Assembly (NCBI RefSeq): GCF_030291135.1
Contig: NZ_CP127409.1
Span: forward strand, 3,410,001-3,474,000
Reading direction: 5' to 3'
DNA from: Rhodanobacter thiooxydans
Lineage (GTDB): Bacteria; Pseudomonadota; Gammaproteobacteria; Xanthomonadales; Rhodanobacteraceae
DNA: 64,000 nucleotides
This document shows positions 17,639 to 27,053 of this stretch, piece by piece. The position numbers and the translations under genes were made by a program. The notes beneath the pieces are model-generated. The model did not search any database. It saw only the letters and a program-made list of their open reading frames with translations, and was not told the DNA's origin. Numbering within the stretch: the stretch's first letter is position 1; each line of letters starts with the position of its first letter.

Positions 17639-18505
17639 TTATTCCTGATGGTTGGCGGCCGGCGCCTTGAGCGTCGGGCCGCTGTCGCCGTGCACGGGCG
17701 GTTCGATGTCGTCGACCGGATCGGGCGCCGCGCTGCGCGGCAGCCCGCGCTCGCGCCGGATCACCTCGCCGGCCAGGCCGATATAGGCGATCGCGCCGCG
17801 CGAGCTGCGATCGTACAGATGGATCGGCTGGCCGTGGCTGGGCGCCTCGGCCAGGCGCACGTTGCGCGGGATGATCGAGCGCAGCACCTTGTCGCCGAAA
17901 TGCTGGGTGAGCTGAGCGGAGACTTCGTTGCCGAGGTTGTTGCGCACGTCGTACATGGTGCGCAGCAGGCCCTCGATCTCCAGCGTCGGGTTGAGTCGGT
18001 GGCGCACCGCCTTGACGGTCTCCAGCAGGCTGGACAGGCCTTCCAGCGCGAAGTATTCGCACTGCACCGGAATCAGCACGCCATCGGCGGCGGTCAGCGC
18101 GTTCAGCGTGAGCAGGTTCAGCGACGGCGGGCAGTCGATCAGGATGGTGTGGTAACTGGCCGAAACCTTGGCCAGCACTTCCTTCAGCCGATGCTCGCGC
18201 GCCAGTGCGTCCATCAGCTTCAGCTCGGCCGCGGTGAGGTCGCCGTTGCCCGGCAGCAGGTCGTAGTGCGCGTCGGTGGGCACGATCGCCGCAGCGGTCT
18301 CCACCTCTTCCAGCAGCACCTCGCAGCCGCTCGCCTTGATGTCGCGCTTGTTGACGCCCGAGGCCATGGTGGCGTTGCCCTGCGGGTCCAGGTCGACCAG
18401 CAATACCTTGCGCTTCGCGGCGGCCAGCGCAGCGGCGAGATTGACGGCAGTGGTGGTCTTGCCGACGCCGCCCTTCTGGTTGGCGACAGCGATGATGCGG
18501 GCCAT
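17639..18505 (-). CDS. parA: Chromosome-partitioning ATPase ParA (Soj)
   Basis: 288 residues. The deviant Walker A motif KGGVGKTTTAVNLA is at residues 11-24, with the DLDPQGNATMASG switch region near residue 40 and the Walker B-like LIDCPPSLNLLT near residue 120. It binds DNA non-specifically when ATP-bound and is stimulated by ParB. In most relatives rsmG lies directly upstream of parA; here a sugar ABC ATPase gene and a GH1 gene lie between parA and rsmG. Confidence 0.97.
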   Translation of the reverse strand: MARIIAVANQKGGVGKTTTAVNLAAALAAAKRKVLLVDLDPQGNATMASGVNKRDIKASGCEVLLEEVETAAAIVPTDAHYDLLPGNGDLTAAELKLMDALAREHRLKEVLAKVSASYHTILIDCPPSLNLLTLNALTAADGVLIPVQCEYFALEGLSSLLETVKAVRHRLNPTLEIEGLLRTMYDVRNNLGNEVSAQLTQHFGDKVLRSIIPRNVRLAEAPSHGQPIHLYDRSSRGAIAYIGLAGEVIRRERGLPRSAAPDPVDDIEPPVHGDSGPTLKAPAANHQE

Positions 18506-18581
18506 GGATGGATAGCTACGGTTCGCGAAGGACGGCTAGATTAGCATTGCCGCGCAACCTTGCCTGCCTGCCAGGCCGGGC

Positions 18582-19670
<1,089 letters not shown>

Positions 19671-19757
19671 CGGCATCTCCGGTGCGGTTGGCCACGACGG
19701 CCGTCCCGCGCAGCATGCGCTGGCCTGCACTTCCGCGGGGCATTGGGCTATTCTGCC

Positions 19758-19775
19758 GATGTAATCGTTTACATC
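19758..19775. promoter_or_regulatory. LacI-family operator upstream of the GH1 gene
   Basis: GATGTAATCGTTTACATC is an 18-base palindrome with one mismatched pair, centred on CG as usual for LacI/GalR operators. It lies 26 bases before the beta-glucosidase start and within the divergent region to the ABC ATPase gene, so it can control both. The LacI-type regulator at 22935 is the obvious candidate to bind it. Confidence 0.75.
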
Positions 19776-19800
19776 AAGCTTTTCGATCGAAGGAACGTCC

Positions 19801-21156
19801 ATGACGCCCCCCGGCTTCCGCTTCCCCGACGGCTTCCACTGGGGCGCCGCCACTTCCGCCTACCAGATCGAGGGTTCGCCGCTGGCCGACGGCGCCGGCC
19901 CCAGCATCTGGCAGCGCTTCGCGCACACGCCGGGGATGATGGCCAACGGCGACACCGGCGATGTCGCCTGCGACCACTACCGCCGCTACCAGGGTGACGT
20001 GCAGCTGATGAAGGCGCTGGGCCTCAAGGGCTACCGCTTCAGCATCAACTGGGCGCGCGTGCTGCCCGAAGGCACCGGCCGGGTCAATCCGAAGGGGCTG
20101 GATTTCTATTCGCGGCTGGTGGATCAATTGCTGGAAAACGGCATCGCGCCGAACGCCACGCTGTTCCACTGGGACCTGCCGGCGGCGCTGGACGACCGCG
20201 GCGGCTGGCTCAACCGCGACAGCGCGCACTGGTTTGCCGAGTACGCCGAGGTGATGTTCAAGGCGCTGGACGACCGCGTGCCACGCTGGTCCACGCTCAA
20301 CGAACCCTGGGTGGTCACCGACGGCGGCTACCTGCACGGCGCGCTGGCGCCGGGCCATCGCAACAAGTACGAGGCGCCGATCGCCGCGCACAACCTGATG
20401 CGCGCCAGCGGCGCGGGCATCCAGGCGTATCGCGCACATGGAAAACACGAGATCGGCGTGGTGTTCAACATCGAGCCGAAGTACCCGCACTCGGACCGCG
20501 CCGAGGATCTCGCCGCCACGGCCCGCGCGCACGCCTACATGAACCAGCAGTTCGCCGACCCGGCGCTGCTGGGCAGCTACCCGCCGGAGCTGAAGGAGAT
20601 CTTCGATGACGCGTGGCCGGATTTCCCGCAAGACGATTTCAAACTGACGAAGCAGCCCGTCGACTTCGTCGGCATCAACTACTACACCCGCGCCGTGGTG
20701 AGGCACGACCCGAACCAGTACCCGCTACAGGCCGCGCCGGTACGCCAGCCGAACAGGACCTACACCGAGACCGGCTGGGAAGTGTTCGAGCAGGGCCTGA
20801 CCGACACGCTGAGCTGGTTCAAGCAGCGCTACGGCGACATCCCGCTGTACATCACCGAGAATGGTTCGGCGTTCTACGACCCGCCGGTGGCCGAGAACGG
20901 CGTACTCGACGATCCGCTGCGCATGAACTACCTGCGCAAGCACCTCAAGGCCATGCACAAGGCGATCGAGGCTGGCGTCAACCTGAAGGGCTATTACGCC
21001 TGGTCGCTGCTGGACAACCTGGAGTGGTCGCTGGGCTTCTCCCGGCGCTTCGGCCTGTACCACGTCGATTTCGCCACCCAGCAGCGCACAGCCAAGGCCA
21101 GCGCGAAGCTGTACGCGCAGGTGATCGCAAGCAACGGCGCCGTGCTGGACGACTGA
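19801..21156 (+). CDS. Beta-glucosidase, glycoside hydrolase family 1
   Basis: 451 residues, standard GH1 length, no signal peptide, so cytoplasmic. N-terminal GFHWGAATSAYQIEG, the acid/base in TLNEPW (Glu168), YTRAVV, and the nucleophile in YITENGSAFYDPP (Glu353), followed by GYYAWSLLDNLEWSLGFSRRFGLYHVD with the substrate-binding glutamate and tryptophan. It hydrolyses terminal beta-linked glucose from short oligosaccharides with retention. Placed in a locus with a predicted beta-glucan hydrolase and sugar importer, it probably finishes disaccharides taken up from outside. A LacI operator lies just upstream. Confidence 0.95.
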   Translation: MTPPGFRFPDGFHWGAATSAYQIEGSPLADGAGPSIWQRFAHTPGMMANGDTGDVACDHYRRYQGDVQLMKALGLKGYRFSINWARVLPEGTGRVNPKGLDFYSRLVDQLLENGIAPNATLFHWDLPAALDDRGGWLNRDSAHWFAEYAEVMFKALDDRVPRWSTLNEPWVVTDGGYLHGALAPGHRNKYEAPIAAHNLMRASGAGIQAYRAHGKHEIGVVFNIEPKYPHSDRAEDLAATARAHAYMNQQFADPALLGSYPPELKEIFDDAWPDFPQDDFKLTKQPVDFVGINYYTRAVVRHDPNQYPLQAAPVRQPNRTYTETGWEVFEQGLTDTLSWFKQRYGDIPLYITENGSAFYDPPVAENGVLDDPLRMNYLRKHLKAMHKAIEAGVNLKGYYAWSLLDNLEWSLGFSRRFGLYHVDFATQQRTAKASAKLYAQVIASNGAVLDD

Positions 21157-21271
21157 ATCCGCTCCCGCTTCCCCTGCCATGCAGGGGAAGCTGCCCGGAG
21201 GGCCGATGGGGTGCTCCTGCTTTTCGCTTCTTAAAGCGCGGCTACGCCGCATCTCCCTTCCGCCTTCGGCA

Positions 21272-21297
21272 CCTTCCCCCCCCAAACGGGGGGAAGG
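21272..21297. terminator. Strong GC hairpin between GH1 gene and rsmG
   Basis: CCTTCCCCCC at 21272-21281 pairs perfectly with GGGGGGAAGG at 21288-21297. It lies between the ends of two convergent genes. No clear T-run follows on either strand, so it may act as a barrier hairpin or be part of an intergenic repeat rather than a classical terminator. Confidence 0.5.
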
Positions 21298-21305
21298 AAC
21301 ACCGT

Positions 21306-21938
21306 TCACACGGCGCGGCCGAGCACCAGCAGGTGGCGTTCGGCCGGCAGCCCCGGCACCGTCAATTCATGCGTGCCGCGCAGCGCGAAACCGGCCGGAA
21401 TCCCCGGCAGTTCCTCGTCCGGCCGCTTGCCCTTCATCGCCAGCCAGATCCCGTCCGGCGCCAGCAGGTGGCCGCCCCAGCCGAGCATGTCGGCGAGGCT
21501 GGCGAACGCGCGCGCGGTGACGCAGTCGTACCGGCCCTCGACGTCTTCCACCCGCGACTGCAGCGCGCGCACGCCCTCCAGCTTCAGCGCGCGGATCGCC
21601 TCGCGCAGGAAGCGCACCTTCTTGCCGTTGGAATCGACCAGCAGGATCTGCCGGCCCGGCGCGGCGATCGCCAGCACGATGCCGGGCAGGCCGGGGCCGG
21701 TGCCCAGGTCGGCCAGGGTGGCGCCCTGCACGTAGGGCAGGATCGCCAGCGAATCGAGCAGGTGGCGGGTGACCATCTCCGCCGGGTCGCGCACGGCGGT
21801 GAGGTTGTAGGCCGCGTTCCAGCGTTCGAGCAGGGCCTGGTAGTCGAGCAGTCGCGGCACCGCGTCGGCCGGCAGCGACAGGCCCAGCGCGGCGATGCCC
21901 TGTTCGAGTTGGGTCCGCAAGGCGTCGCGCGTGGTCAT
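21306..21938 (-). CDS. rsmG: 16S rRNA (guanine-527-N7) methyltransferase RsmG
   Basis: 210 residues, normal for RsmG (GidB). Motifs: LLERWNAAYNLTAVRDP, the RHLLDSLAILPY block, the SAM-binding LADLGTGPGLPGIVLA, VDSNGKKVRFLRE and the VTARAFASLADML segment. It methylates G527 of 16S rRNA; loss gives low-level streptomycin resistance. It is normally the gene before parA; here 2.8 kb of sugar-utilisation genes separate the two. Confidence 0.97.
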   Translation of the reverse strand: MTTRDALRTQLEQGIAALGLSLPADAVPRLLDYQALLERWNAAYNLTAVRDPAEMVTRHLLDSLAILPYVQGATLADLGTGPGLPGIVLAIAAPGRQILLVDSNGKKVRFLREAIRALKLEGVRALQSRVEDVEGRYDCVTARAFASLADMLGWGGHLLAPDGIWLAMKGKRPDEELPGIPAGFALRGTHELTVPGLPAERHLLVLGRAV

Positions 21939-22002
21939 CGGGTCACTCGTGGGCGTGGGGGCGCAAAGTATCCGCGGCCCGCGGCGGCATTGCCAATCCC
22001 GC

Positions 22003-22029
22003 CCAAAGAAAGACCCGCCGAGGCGGGTC
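22003..22029 (-). terminator. Rho-independent terminator after the SPFH gene
   Basis: Read on the minus strand, GACCCGCC and GGCGGGTC form a perfect eight-base stem with a two-base loop, followed by TTTCTTTG. It lies about 60 bases after the stop at 22090 and before the rsmG start, so it separates the two leftward genes. Confidence 0.8.
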
Positions 22030-22089
22030 GAAGGCTTGCAAATCCCCTGCGGCGCGGGCGCTCTCGGGCGCCCTGGCGCAATGCCGTGG

Positions 22090-22539
22090 TCAGGCCACGT
22101 CGAGCTCGACCCGGGTCACCATCATGCCGCGCTCGCGCAGCGCGCTGTTCAGGGACTGCTTTACTTTCGCGCCGAGGTCGCGGTGATCGGCCACCGGCTC
22201 GCTGCGCAGCGCTTCCTGCGCGCCGCGGCGGATCAGCTGGTCGACCTGCTCGAACACCGCGTCGGCGCGTTCCGGCTCCAGCACCTGCCAGTACACCGTG
22301 CCGCGCACGTCGTGCGCATCGGCCAGCGGCTCCTCGAAACGCAGGGTCTGGCCGGCCAGGTTGATCTTGTGCCCGACCCGATCCAGCAGCGGCAGCACCA
22401 GGTGCGTGCCCGCCTGCAGCACGCGCAGCAGTCGGCCGTGGCGATACAGGCTGTAGACCTGGCCGGCCGGCACGCGCCTGACCGCACTGGCAAGCAGTGC
22501 GGCGGGGATCACGAGCAACAAGGTCAGCAAAGTCATCAT
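22090..22539 (-). CDS. Short SPFH/band-7 domain protein
   Basis: 149 residues from the ATG at 22539 (a second ATG follows directly). One N-terminal membrane helix of about 20 residues, then the opening of a band-7 domain: VPAGQVYSLYRHGRLLRVLQ, GTHLVLPLLDRVGHKINL, and the middle DVRGTVYWQVLEPERAD. It stops after SALRERGMMVTRVELDV, about where the conserved SPFH core ends, so the coiled-coil tail of flotillin/HflK-type proteins is absent. SPFH proteins form membrane microdomain scaffolds; this half-size version has no assigned role. The ending is natural, with a terminator behind it. Confidence 0.8.
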   Translation of the reverse strand: MMTLLTLLLVIPAALLASAVRRVPAGQVYSLYRHGRLLRVLQAGTHLVLPLLDRVGHKINLAGQTLRFEEPLADAHDVRGTVYWQVLEPERADAVFEQVDQLIRRGAQEALRSEPVADHRDLGAKVKQSLNSALRERGMMVTRVELDVA

Positions 22540-22934
22540 GGCCTGAGAAATCAGTATCTTGCCTTCAGTTTCTTCAAAACGCTCGGAGCTTTAGGATACA
22601 GCCGACTGAAGCTACGAAGATTAACCTTCATTTAACGGCAAAATCGAATCTTTAACAACAGGCGCCTGCCCGCTTATTGGCGACGCCAGTCACAGAACCG
22701 GAAGATCCATGCGAATGGCAAGCTTGAATCATGCCAACGAGCCGGCTGCTGCGACGCCGTAGCAAGCTCTGTGCGGGCCGTTGCCGCCAGCATCGACGAT
22801 CTATCCCCTGTGAGCGCCCAAAGGCTGCTGCGGCGCGGCATGAAATTTTGGTTTCACAAGCACTTTACAACGCGCCATGAAAACGTTTACGTTGGCGCAG
22901 CAGTGCGGTTTTGGCCCCACCAGGACACCCCGAC
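22540..22934. other. 395-base intergenic region between SPFH gene and lacI
   Basis: No supported gene. The left third is relatively AT-rich (a run with TTAACCTTCATTTAACGG) and may hold the SPFH promoter reading left. The right end carries an operator-like palindrome at 22876-22893, described separately. A 77-residue open frame across the right part has no ribosome site and no family resemblance. Confidence 0.5.
22876..22893. promoter_or_regulatory. LacI-type operator-like site before lacI
   Basis: CATGAAAACGTTTACGTT is centred on CG and matches the GATGTAAAC/GTTTACATC pattern of the site at 19758 at 14 of 18 positions by my count. It lies 42 bases before the lacI start codon, a position suited to autoregulation. 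Confidence 0.55.
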
Positions 22935-23942
22935 ATGTCGGCAACCATCAAAGACGTGGCGCGCGAGGCCAAGGTATCCGTGGCCTCGGTGTCGCGTGCG
23001 CTGAATGGTGGCCGCGGGGTGACCGCGGCGACCAGCCAGCGCATCCATGAGGCTGCGCGGCGCCTGCACTACGTGCCGCATGCCGCGGCGCGCATGCTGA
23101 TCACCCGCCGCACCAACACGGTCGGTGCACTGCTGCCGGACTTGTACGGCGAGTTTTTCTCCGAGCTGATCCGTGGCATCGACCTGGCCGCGCGGGCACG
23201 CGGCCTCCATTTGCTGGTTTCCAGTTCGCACGACGACGCCGATGCCGCCGCCGCCGCCCTGCGCGCCATGCAGGGCCGGGTCGATGGGCTGTTGCTGATG
23301 TCACCGCACGCCGATGCCGACTTCCTGCGGCAGAACCTGCCGCAGGATCTGCCCACCGTGCTGATGAACACCCGGCTGGCCGGCACCGGCTACTGCGCGT
23401 TGTCGGTAGACAACGACGGCGGCGCCCGGCTGATGGTCGAACACCTGCTGTCGCTGGGCCACCGGTGCATCGCCTTCATCCAGGGGCCGCCCGGCAACCG
23501 CGACGCCGGCGAGCGCGAACGCGGCTACCACGAGGCGCTGGCCAGCCGTGCGCCGGGCAGCACGGCCATCACCCTGTGCGGCGATTTCAGCGAGGAATCC
23601 GGTTACCGCGCCGGCCAGCAGGTACTGGCGATGCGACCACGGCCGGACGCCGTGTTCGCCGCCAACGACATGATGGCGATCGGCTGCATGGCGGCGCTGC
23701 GCGACGCCGGGATCTGCGTGCCGGAGGAGATCGCCGTCAGCGGCTTCGACGACGTGCCGATGGCGCGCTATGTAACGCCGCCGCTGACCACGATCCAGGT
23801 GCACATCGCCGAACTCGGTGGCCAGGCGATGGAGCTGCTGGGCGAGCAGATCGACAACCCCGGCAGCGTGCCGGCCGGCACCCGCCGCCACGTCGGTGCC
23901 GAACTGGTCGTGCGCGCGTCCAGCGGAGCGCCGATCGCCTAG
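22935..23942 (+). CDS. LacI/GalR family transcriptional regulator
   Basis: 335 residues. The N-terminal helix-turn-helix is TIKDVAREAKVSVASVSRAL, with the hinge helix HYVPHAAARMLITRRT (YVPHAAAR). The effector-binding periplasmic-binding-like domain shows VGALLPDLYGEFFSELIRGI, VDGLLLMSPH, VDNDGGARLMVEHLLSLGH and DAVFAANDMMAIGCM with a C-terminal ISGFDDVP-type block (VSGFDDVPMARYVTPPLTTI). It should repress the sugar genes around it until an oligosaccharide or its product binds. Operator-like palindromes occur before the GH1 gene, before itself and inside the TonB-receptor gene. Confidence 0.95.
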   Translation: MSATIKDVAREAKVSVASVSRALNGGRGVTAATSQRIHEAARRLHYVPHAAARMLITRRTNTVGALLPDLYGEFFSELIRGIDLAARARGLHLLVSSSHDDADAAAAALRAMQGRVDGLLLMSPHADADFLRQNLPQDLPTVLMNTRLAGTGYCALSVDNDGGARLMVEHLLSLGHRCIAFIQGPPGNRDAGERERGYHEALASRAPGSTAITLCGDFSEESGYRAGQQVLAMRPRPDAVFAANDMMAIGCMAALRDAGICVPEEIAVSGFDDVPMARYVTPPLTTIQVHIAELGGQAMELLGEQIDNPGSVPAGTRRHVGAELVVRASSGAPIA

Positions 23943-24110
23943 CGGCGCAGACAGCTTGCCGATGCGGGATCGCGTCGGACTGAACCGCCCCCGGGACAGC
24001 GGGCGGCTGACGCGGAAGGATCGAGGGGATCCCTCCACGGGCAACACCCAGCAACGTGACAGCAGAAAAGTCCGAACTACTTGCACCGACCTACGGGAGA
24101 GGATCAGCTC

Positions 24111-26918
24111 ATGGCCAATCAACGCACGTTACCCAGGCATATCTCACTGGCCCTCGCCGGCCTGCTGGTCAGTACGCTCGCACTGCCGGGCGTGCAGGCC
24201 CAGACCAGCACGGCGATCCTGCGCGGGCACGTCAGCGCCGCGCAGGGGCAGGTACCCACCGAGGTCGTCGCCACCAATGTCGCCACCGGCTTCGTCAGCA
24301 AGGCGAAGGTCAACGCCGACGGCAACTACACCCTGGCCGGACTGGCGCCGGGCAGCTACACCATCCGCTCCGGCGGGGCCAGCCAGACCGTCACCGTGCA
24401 GGTCGGCCAGTCGCTGAACCTGAACCTCGACGCCAGCGCCGCGCCCAGCAACGTCAACGCCACCAACTTGCAGGGCGTCACGGTGAATGCCGCCACGCTG
24501 GTGGAGACGCGCACCTCGGAAGTGGCCACCAACGTCACCCAGAAGCAGATCCAGACGCTGCCGCAGAACGAGCGCAACTTCCTCGATTTCGCCAAGCTGG
24601 TGCCGGGCGTGGTCACCTCGCGCGACCCCACCCAGAAAACCTTTTCCTCCGGTGGTCAGTCGGCCGAGAATGTAAACGTTTTCATCGACGGAGCCAGCCT
24701 GAAGAACAACGTGCTCAAGGGCGGCATCGCCGGCCAGGACTCGACCCGCGGCAACCCGTTCTCGCAGGAGGCGGTGCAGGAATTCCGCGTGCTGACCAAC
24801 AACTACAAGGCCGAGTACGAGCAGGCCGGCACCGCGATCATCACCGCGGTCACCAAGTCGGGCACCAACGAGTTCCACGGCTCGCTGTACGACTACTACC
24901 AGAACCAGGGGATGATCGCGCAGAACTCGTTCGACAAGAAAAACCACGTCAAGAAACCCGACTACAAGCGCGAGCAGCGCGGCTTCACCCTGGGCGGCCC
25001 GATCATCAAGGACGTGGCGCAGTTCTTCATCAACTACGAGGAACGCAAGGACACCGCCAACAACACGGTGCAGATCAACGACCCGCGCTTTGCCCAGTAC
25101 AACGGCACCTTCTCCGCACCGTTCAACGAAAAGACCTTCTTCGGCAAGTTGAGCTGGCAGCCGAACCACAACAACAACGTCGACCTCAGCCTGACCACCC
25201 GCCGCGACAGCGAACAGCTCGGCTTCGGCGGCAACACCACCTACAGCGCGCGCAGCAACCGCAAGAACAACGTCGACGACCTGCTGGTGAAATGGCAGTC
25301 GCGCGGCGACAGCTGGACCAACGACCTGCTGCTCGATGCCGGCACCGCGAAGTGGCACCCGACCTCGGCCGAATCCGGCTCGGTGCGCAGCATCTACGAC
25401 CCCGGCATCGCGGTGATCGGCAGCGGCAGCGACCTGCAGGACAAGGGCCAGGACCAGCGCACCCTGCGCGACGACTTCACCTGGTTCGGCCTGGACAAGC
25501 ACACCATCAAGGCTGGCGTGAAGTACGCCGCCTACGGCATCACGCTGGAGCAGAACAGCGCCACCGTGCCCACCTACTACTTCCAGGAGGGCGCCGCCTT
25601 CCCCGGCGGCTTCAATTCGCCGTACAAGGCGGTGTACTCGCCCACCGGCGCCAGCGCCAACCTGCATACCAACCAGCTCGGCCTGTACGTGCAGGACGAC
25701 TGGGACATCACCGAACGCCTGCAGCTGAACCTGGGCCTGCGCTGGGATTACGAGACCAATGCGCTGAACAAGGACTACGTGACGCCGGCGGTGCAGATCC
25801 CCACGCTGCAATACCTGGGCCTGCAGAACTACATCAGCACCGGCGACCGCAAGGCCTACAAGGGTGCGATCCAGCCGCGGCTGGGCTTCTCGCTGGACGT
25901 CAGCAAGAACGGCGACCAGAGCACCACGATCTTCGGCGGGGCCGGCCGCTACTACGACCGCACGCCGTTCGACTGGATCAGCCAGGAGGAACTGCACTCG
26001 CTGGTGCCCAACTACACCTTCCTGTTCAGTCCCGGCGGCGTCACCCCCGGCACCATCGCGTGGAACCCGAGCTACCTCACGCCAGCCGGCCTCAACACCT
26101 TGCTGGCGTCCGGCGCGGCCGGCTTCAGCTCCGAGATCGACGTGATCAACAACAACACCCGGCCGCCGCACACCGACCAGTTCAGCCTCGGCGTGCGCCA
26201 GGTGCTGGGTGACTGGACCGCCTCGCTGACGCTGGCCCGCGTGCTCGGCTACGACCAGTTCACCTGGGTGTGGAACCGCCTGCCGGAACCGGGCTTCGTG
26301 CTGAACCAGATGCCGGGCAGCCCATACGGCGTGGTGCTGCACAACACCGACAAGAAGACCCAGTCCAGCAGCGTGCTGATCAGCATCGACAAGCCGTACA
26401 CCGAGGCCTCCGGCTGGGGCGTGGGGCTGGCCTACACCTACCAGCGCGCGCGCCAGCAAGGCAACGACAACTACTCGCTCGACTACGTCGATCCGGCCGG
26501 CTATCCCGCCGACCACGTCGGCGAGAAGCAGCACCTGGTGCTGAACGGCATCGTGCGCGGGCCGTGGGACACCCGCCTGACCGGCATCTTCACCTACGGC
26601 TCCGGCCTGCCCTACGACTACTTCGCCAACGTGCCGGGCTGCGATTACAACTGCATCTTCTTCCACAACGGCAAGTACGGGCAGAAGTACCTCAACCTCG
26701 ACCTGTCGATCGCCAAGGATTTCCGCTGGGGCGAGAGCCAGGCGCTGGAGCTGCGCTTCGACGTGATGAACGTGTTCAACCGCGACGTCGACAACGGCTA
26801 CATCAACAACCAGTACAACTGGGGCACGACCAGCCCGAACCCCGACTTCGGCCGCGCCACCAGCGCCGACCCGAACCAGACCCGCCGCTTCCAGATCGGC
26901 GCGCGCTACACGTTCTGA
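24111..26918 (+). CDS. TonB-dependent receptor with N-terminal carboxypeptidase-regulatory-like domain (Oar type)
   Basis: 935 residues. GGGAGAGGATCAGCTC provides the ribosome site for the ATG at 24111. Residues 1-30 are a signal peptide ending GVQAQ. Residues 33-105 form a CarboxypepD_reg-like domain (LRGHVSAAQGQVPTEVVA, DGNYTLAGLAPGSYTI). The plug region follows with QIQTLPQNERNFLDFAKLVPG and the FIDGASLKN segment, then a 22-strand-type barrel with long loops and the terminal IGARYTF. It imports ligands across the outer membrane using TonB energy. Position between the LacI gene and a glucan hydrolase suggests an oligosaccharide ligand. Inside the coding region at 24669-24686 is a near-perfect copy of the LacI operator. 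Confidence 0.92.
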   Translation: MANQRTLPRHISLALAGLLVSTLALPGVQAQTSTAILRGHVSAAQGQVPTEVVATNVATGFVSKAKVNADGNYTLAGLAPGSYTIRSGGASQTVTVQVGQSLNLNLDASAAPSNVNATNLQGVTVNAATLVETRTSEVATNVTQKQIQTLPQNERNFLDFAKLVPGVVTSRDPTQKTFSSGGQSAENVNVFIDGASLKNNVLKGGIAGQDSTRGNPFSQEAVQEFRVLTNNYKAEYEQAGTAIITAVTKSGTNEFHGSLYDYYQNQGMIAQNSFDKKNHVKKPDYKREQRGFTLGGPIIKDVAQFFINYEERKDTANNTVQINDPRFAQYNGTFSAPFNEKTFFGKLSWQPNHNNNVDLSLTTRRDSEQLGFGGNTTYSARSNRKNNVDDLLVKWQSRGDSWTNDLLLDAGTAKWHPTSAESGSVRSIYDPGIAVIGSGSDLQDKGQDQRTLRDDFTWFGLDKHTIKAGVKYAAYGITLEQNSATVPTYYFQEGAAFPGGFNSPYKAVYSPTGASANLHTNQLGLYVQDDWDITERLQLNLGLRWDYETNALNKDYVTPAVQIPTLQYLGLQNYISTGDRKAYKGAIQPRLGFSLDVSKNGDQSTTIFGGAGRYYDRTPFDWISQEELHSLVPNYTFLFSPGGVTPGTIAWNPSYLTPAGLNTLLASGAAGFSSEIDVINNNTRPPHTDQFSLGVRQVLGDWTASLTLARVLGYDQFTWVWNRLPEPGFVLNQMPGSPYGVVLHNTDKKTQSSSVLISIDKPYTEASGWGVGLAYTYQRARQQGNDNYSLDYVDPAGYPADHVGEKQHLVLNGIVRGPWDTRLTGIFTYGSGLPYDYFANVPGCDYNCIFFHNGKYGQKYLNLDLSIAKDFRWGESQALELRFDVMNVFNRDVDNGYINNQYNWGTTSPNPDFGRATSADPNQTRRFQIGARYTF
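24669..24686. promoter_or_regulatory. Operator-like palindrome inside the TonB-receptor gene
   Basis: AATGTAAACGTTTTCATC matches the palindrome GATGTAAACGTTTACATC at 16 of 18 positions, better than the site in front of lacI. It lies about 560 bases inside the coding sequence, in codons for N-V-N-V-F-I, and uses the otherwise rare GTA codon. It could be an auxiliary operator for looping or a roadblock; chance is possible because the motif also encodes a conserved plug segment. Confidence 0.4.
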
Positions 26919-27053
26919 CCCACCTGCGGCAGCTGGTACCGCCGCTTCACCCGTCCGCCCGCAGACTGCGGGCGGACGTCTGCATGGCCTCCGTGAATCC
27001 GTGCGCAGGCACGGATTCGCGCGGCCGCAAACGCAAAGTACGGCAGAACCCTC

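Noticed and set aside
15992..18544. 850-codon plus-strand frame opposite sigma factor, parB and parA
   Set aside because: Antisense shadow of three well-recognised genes.
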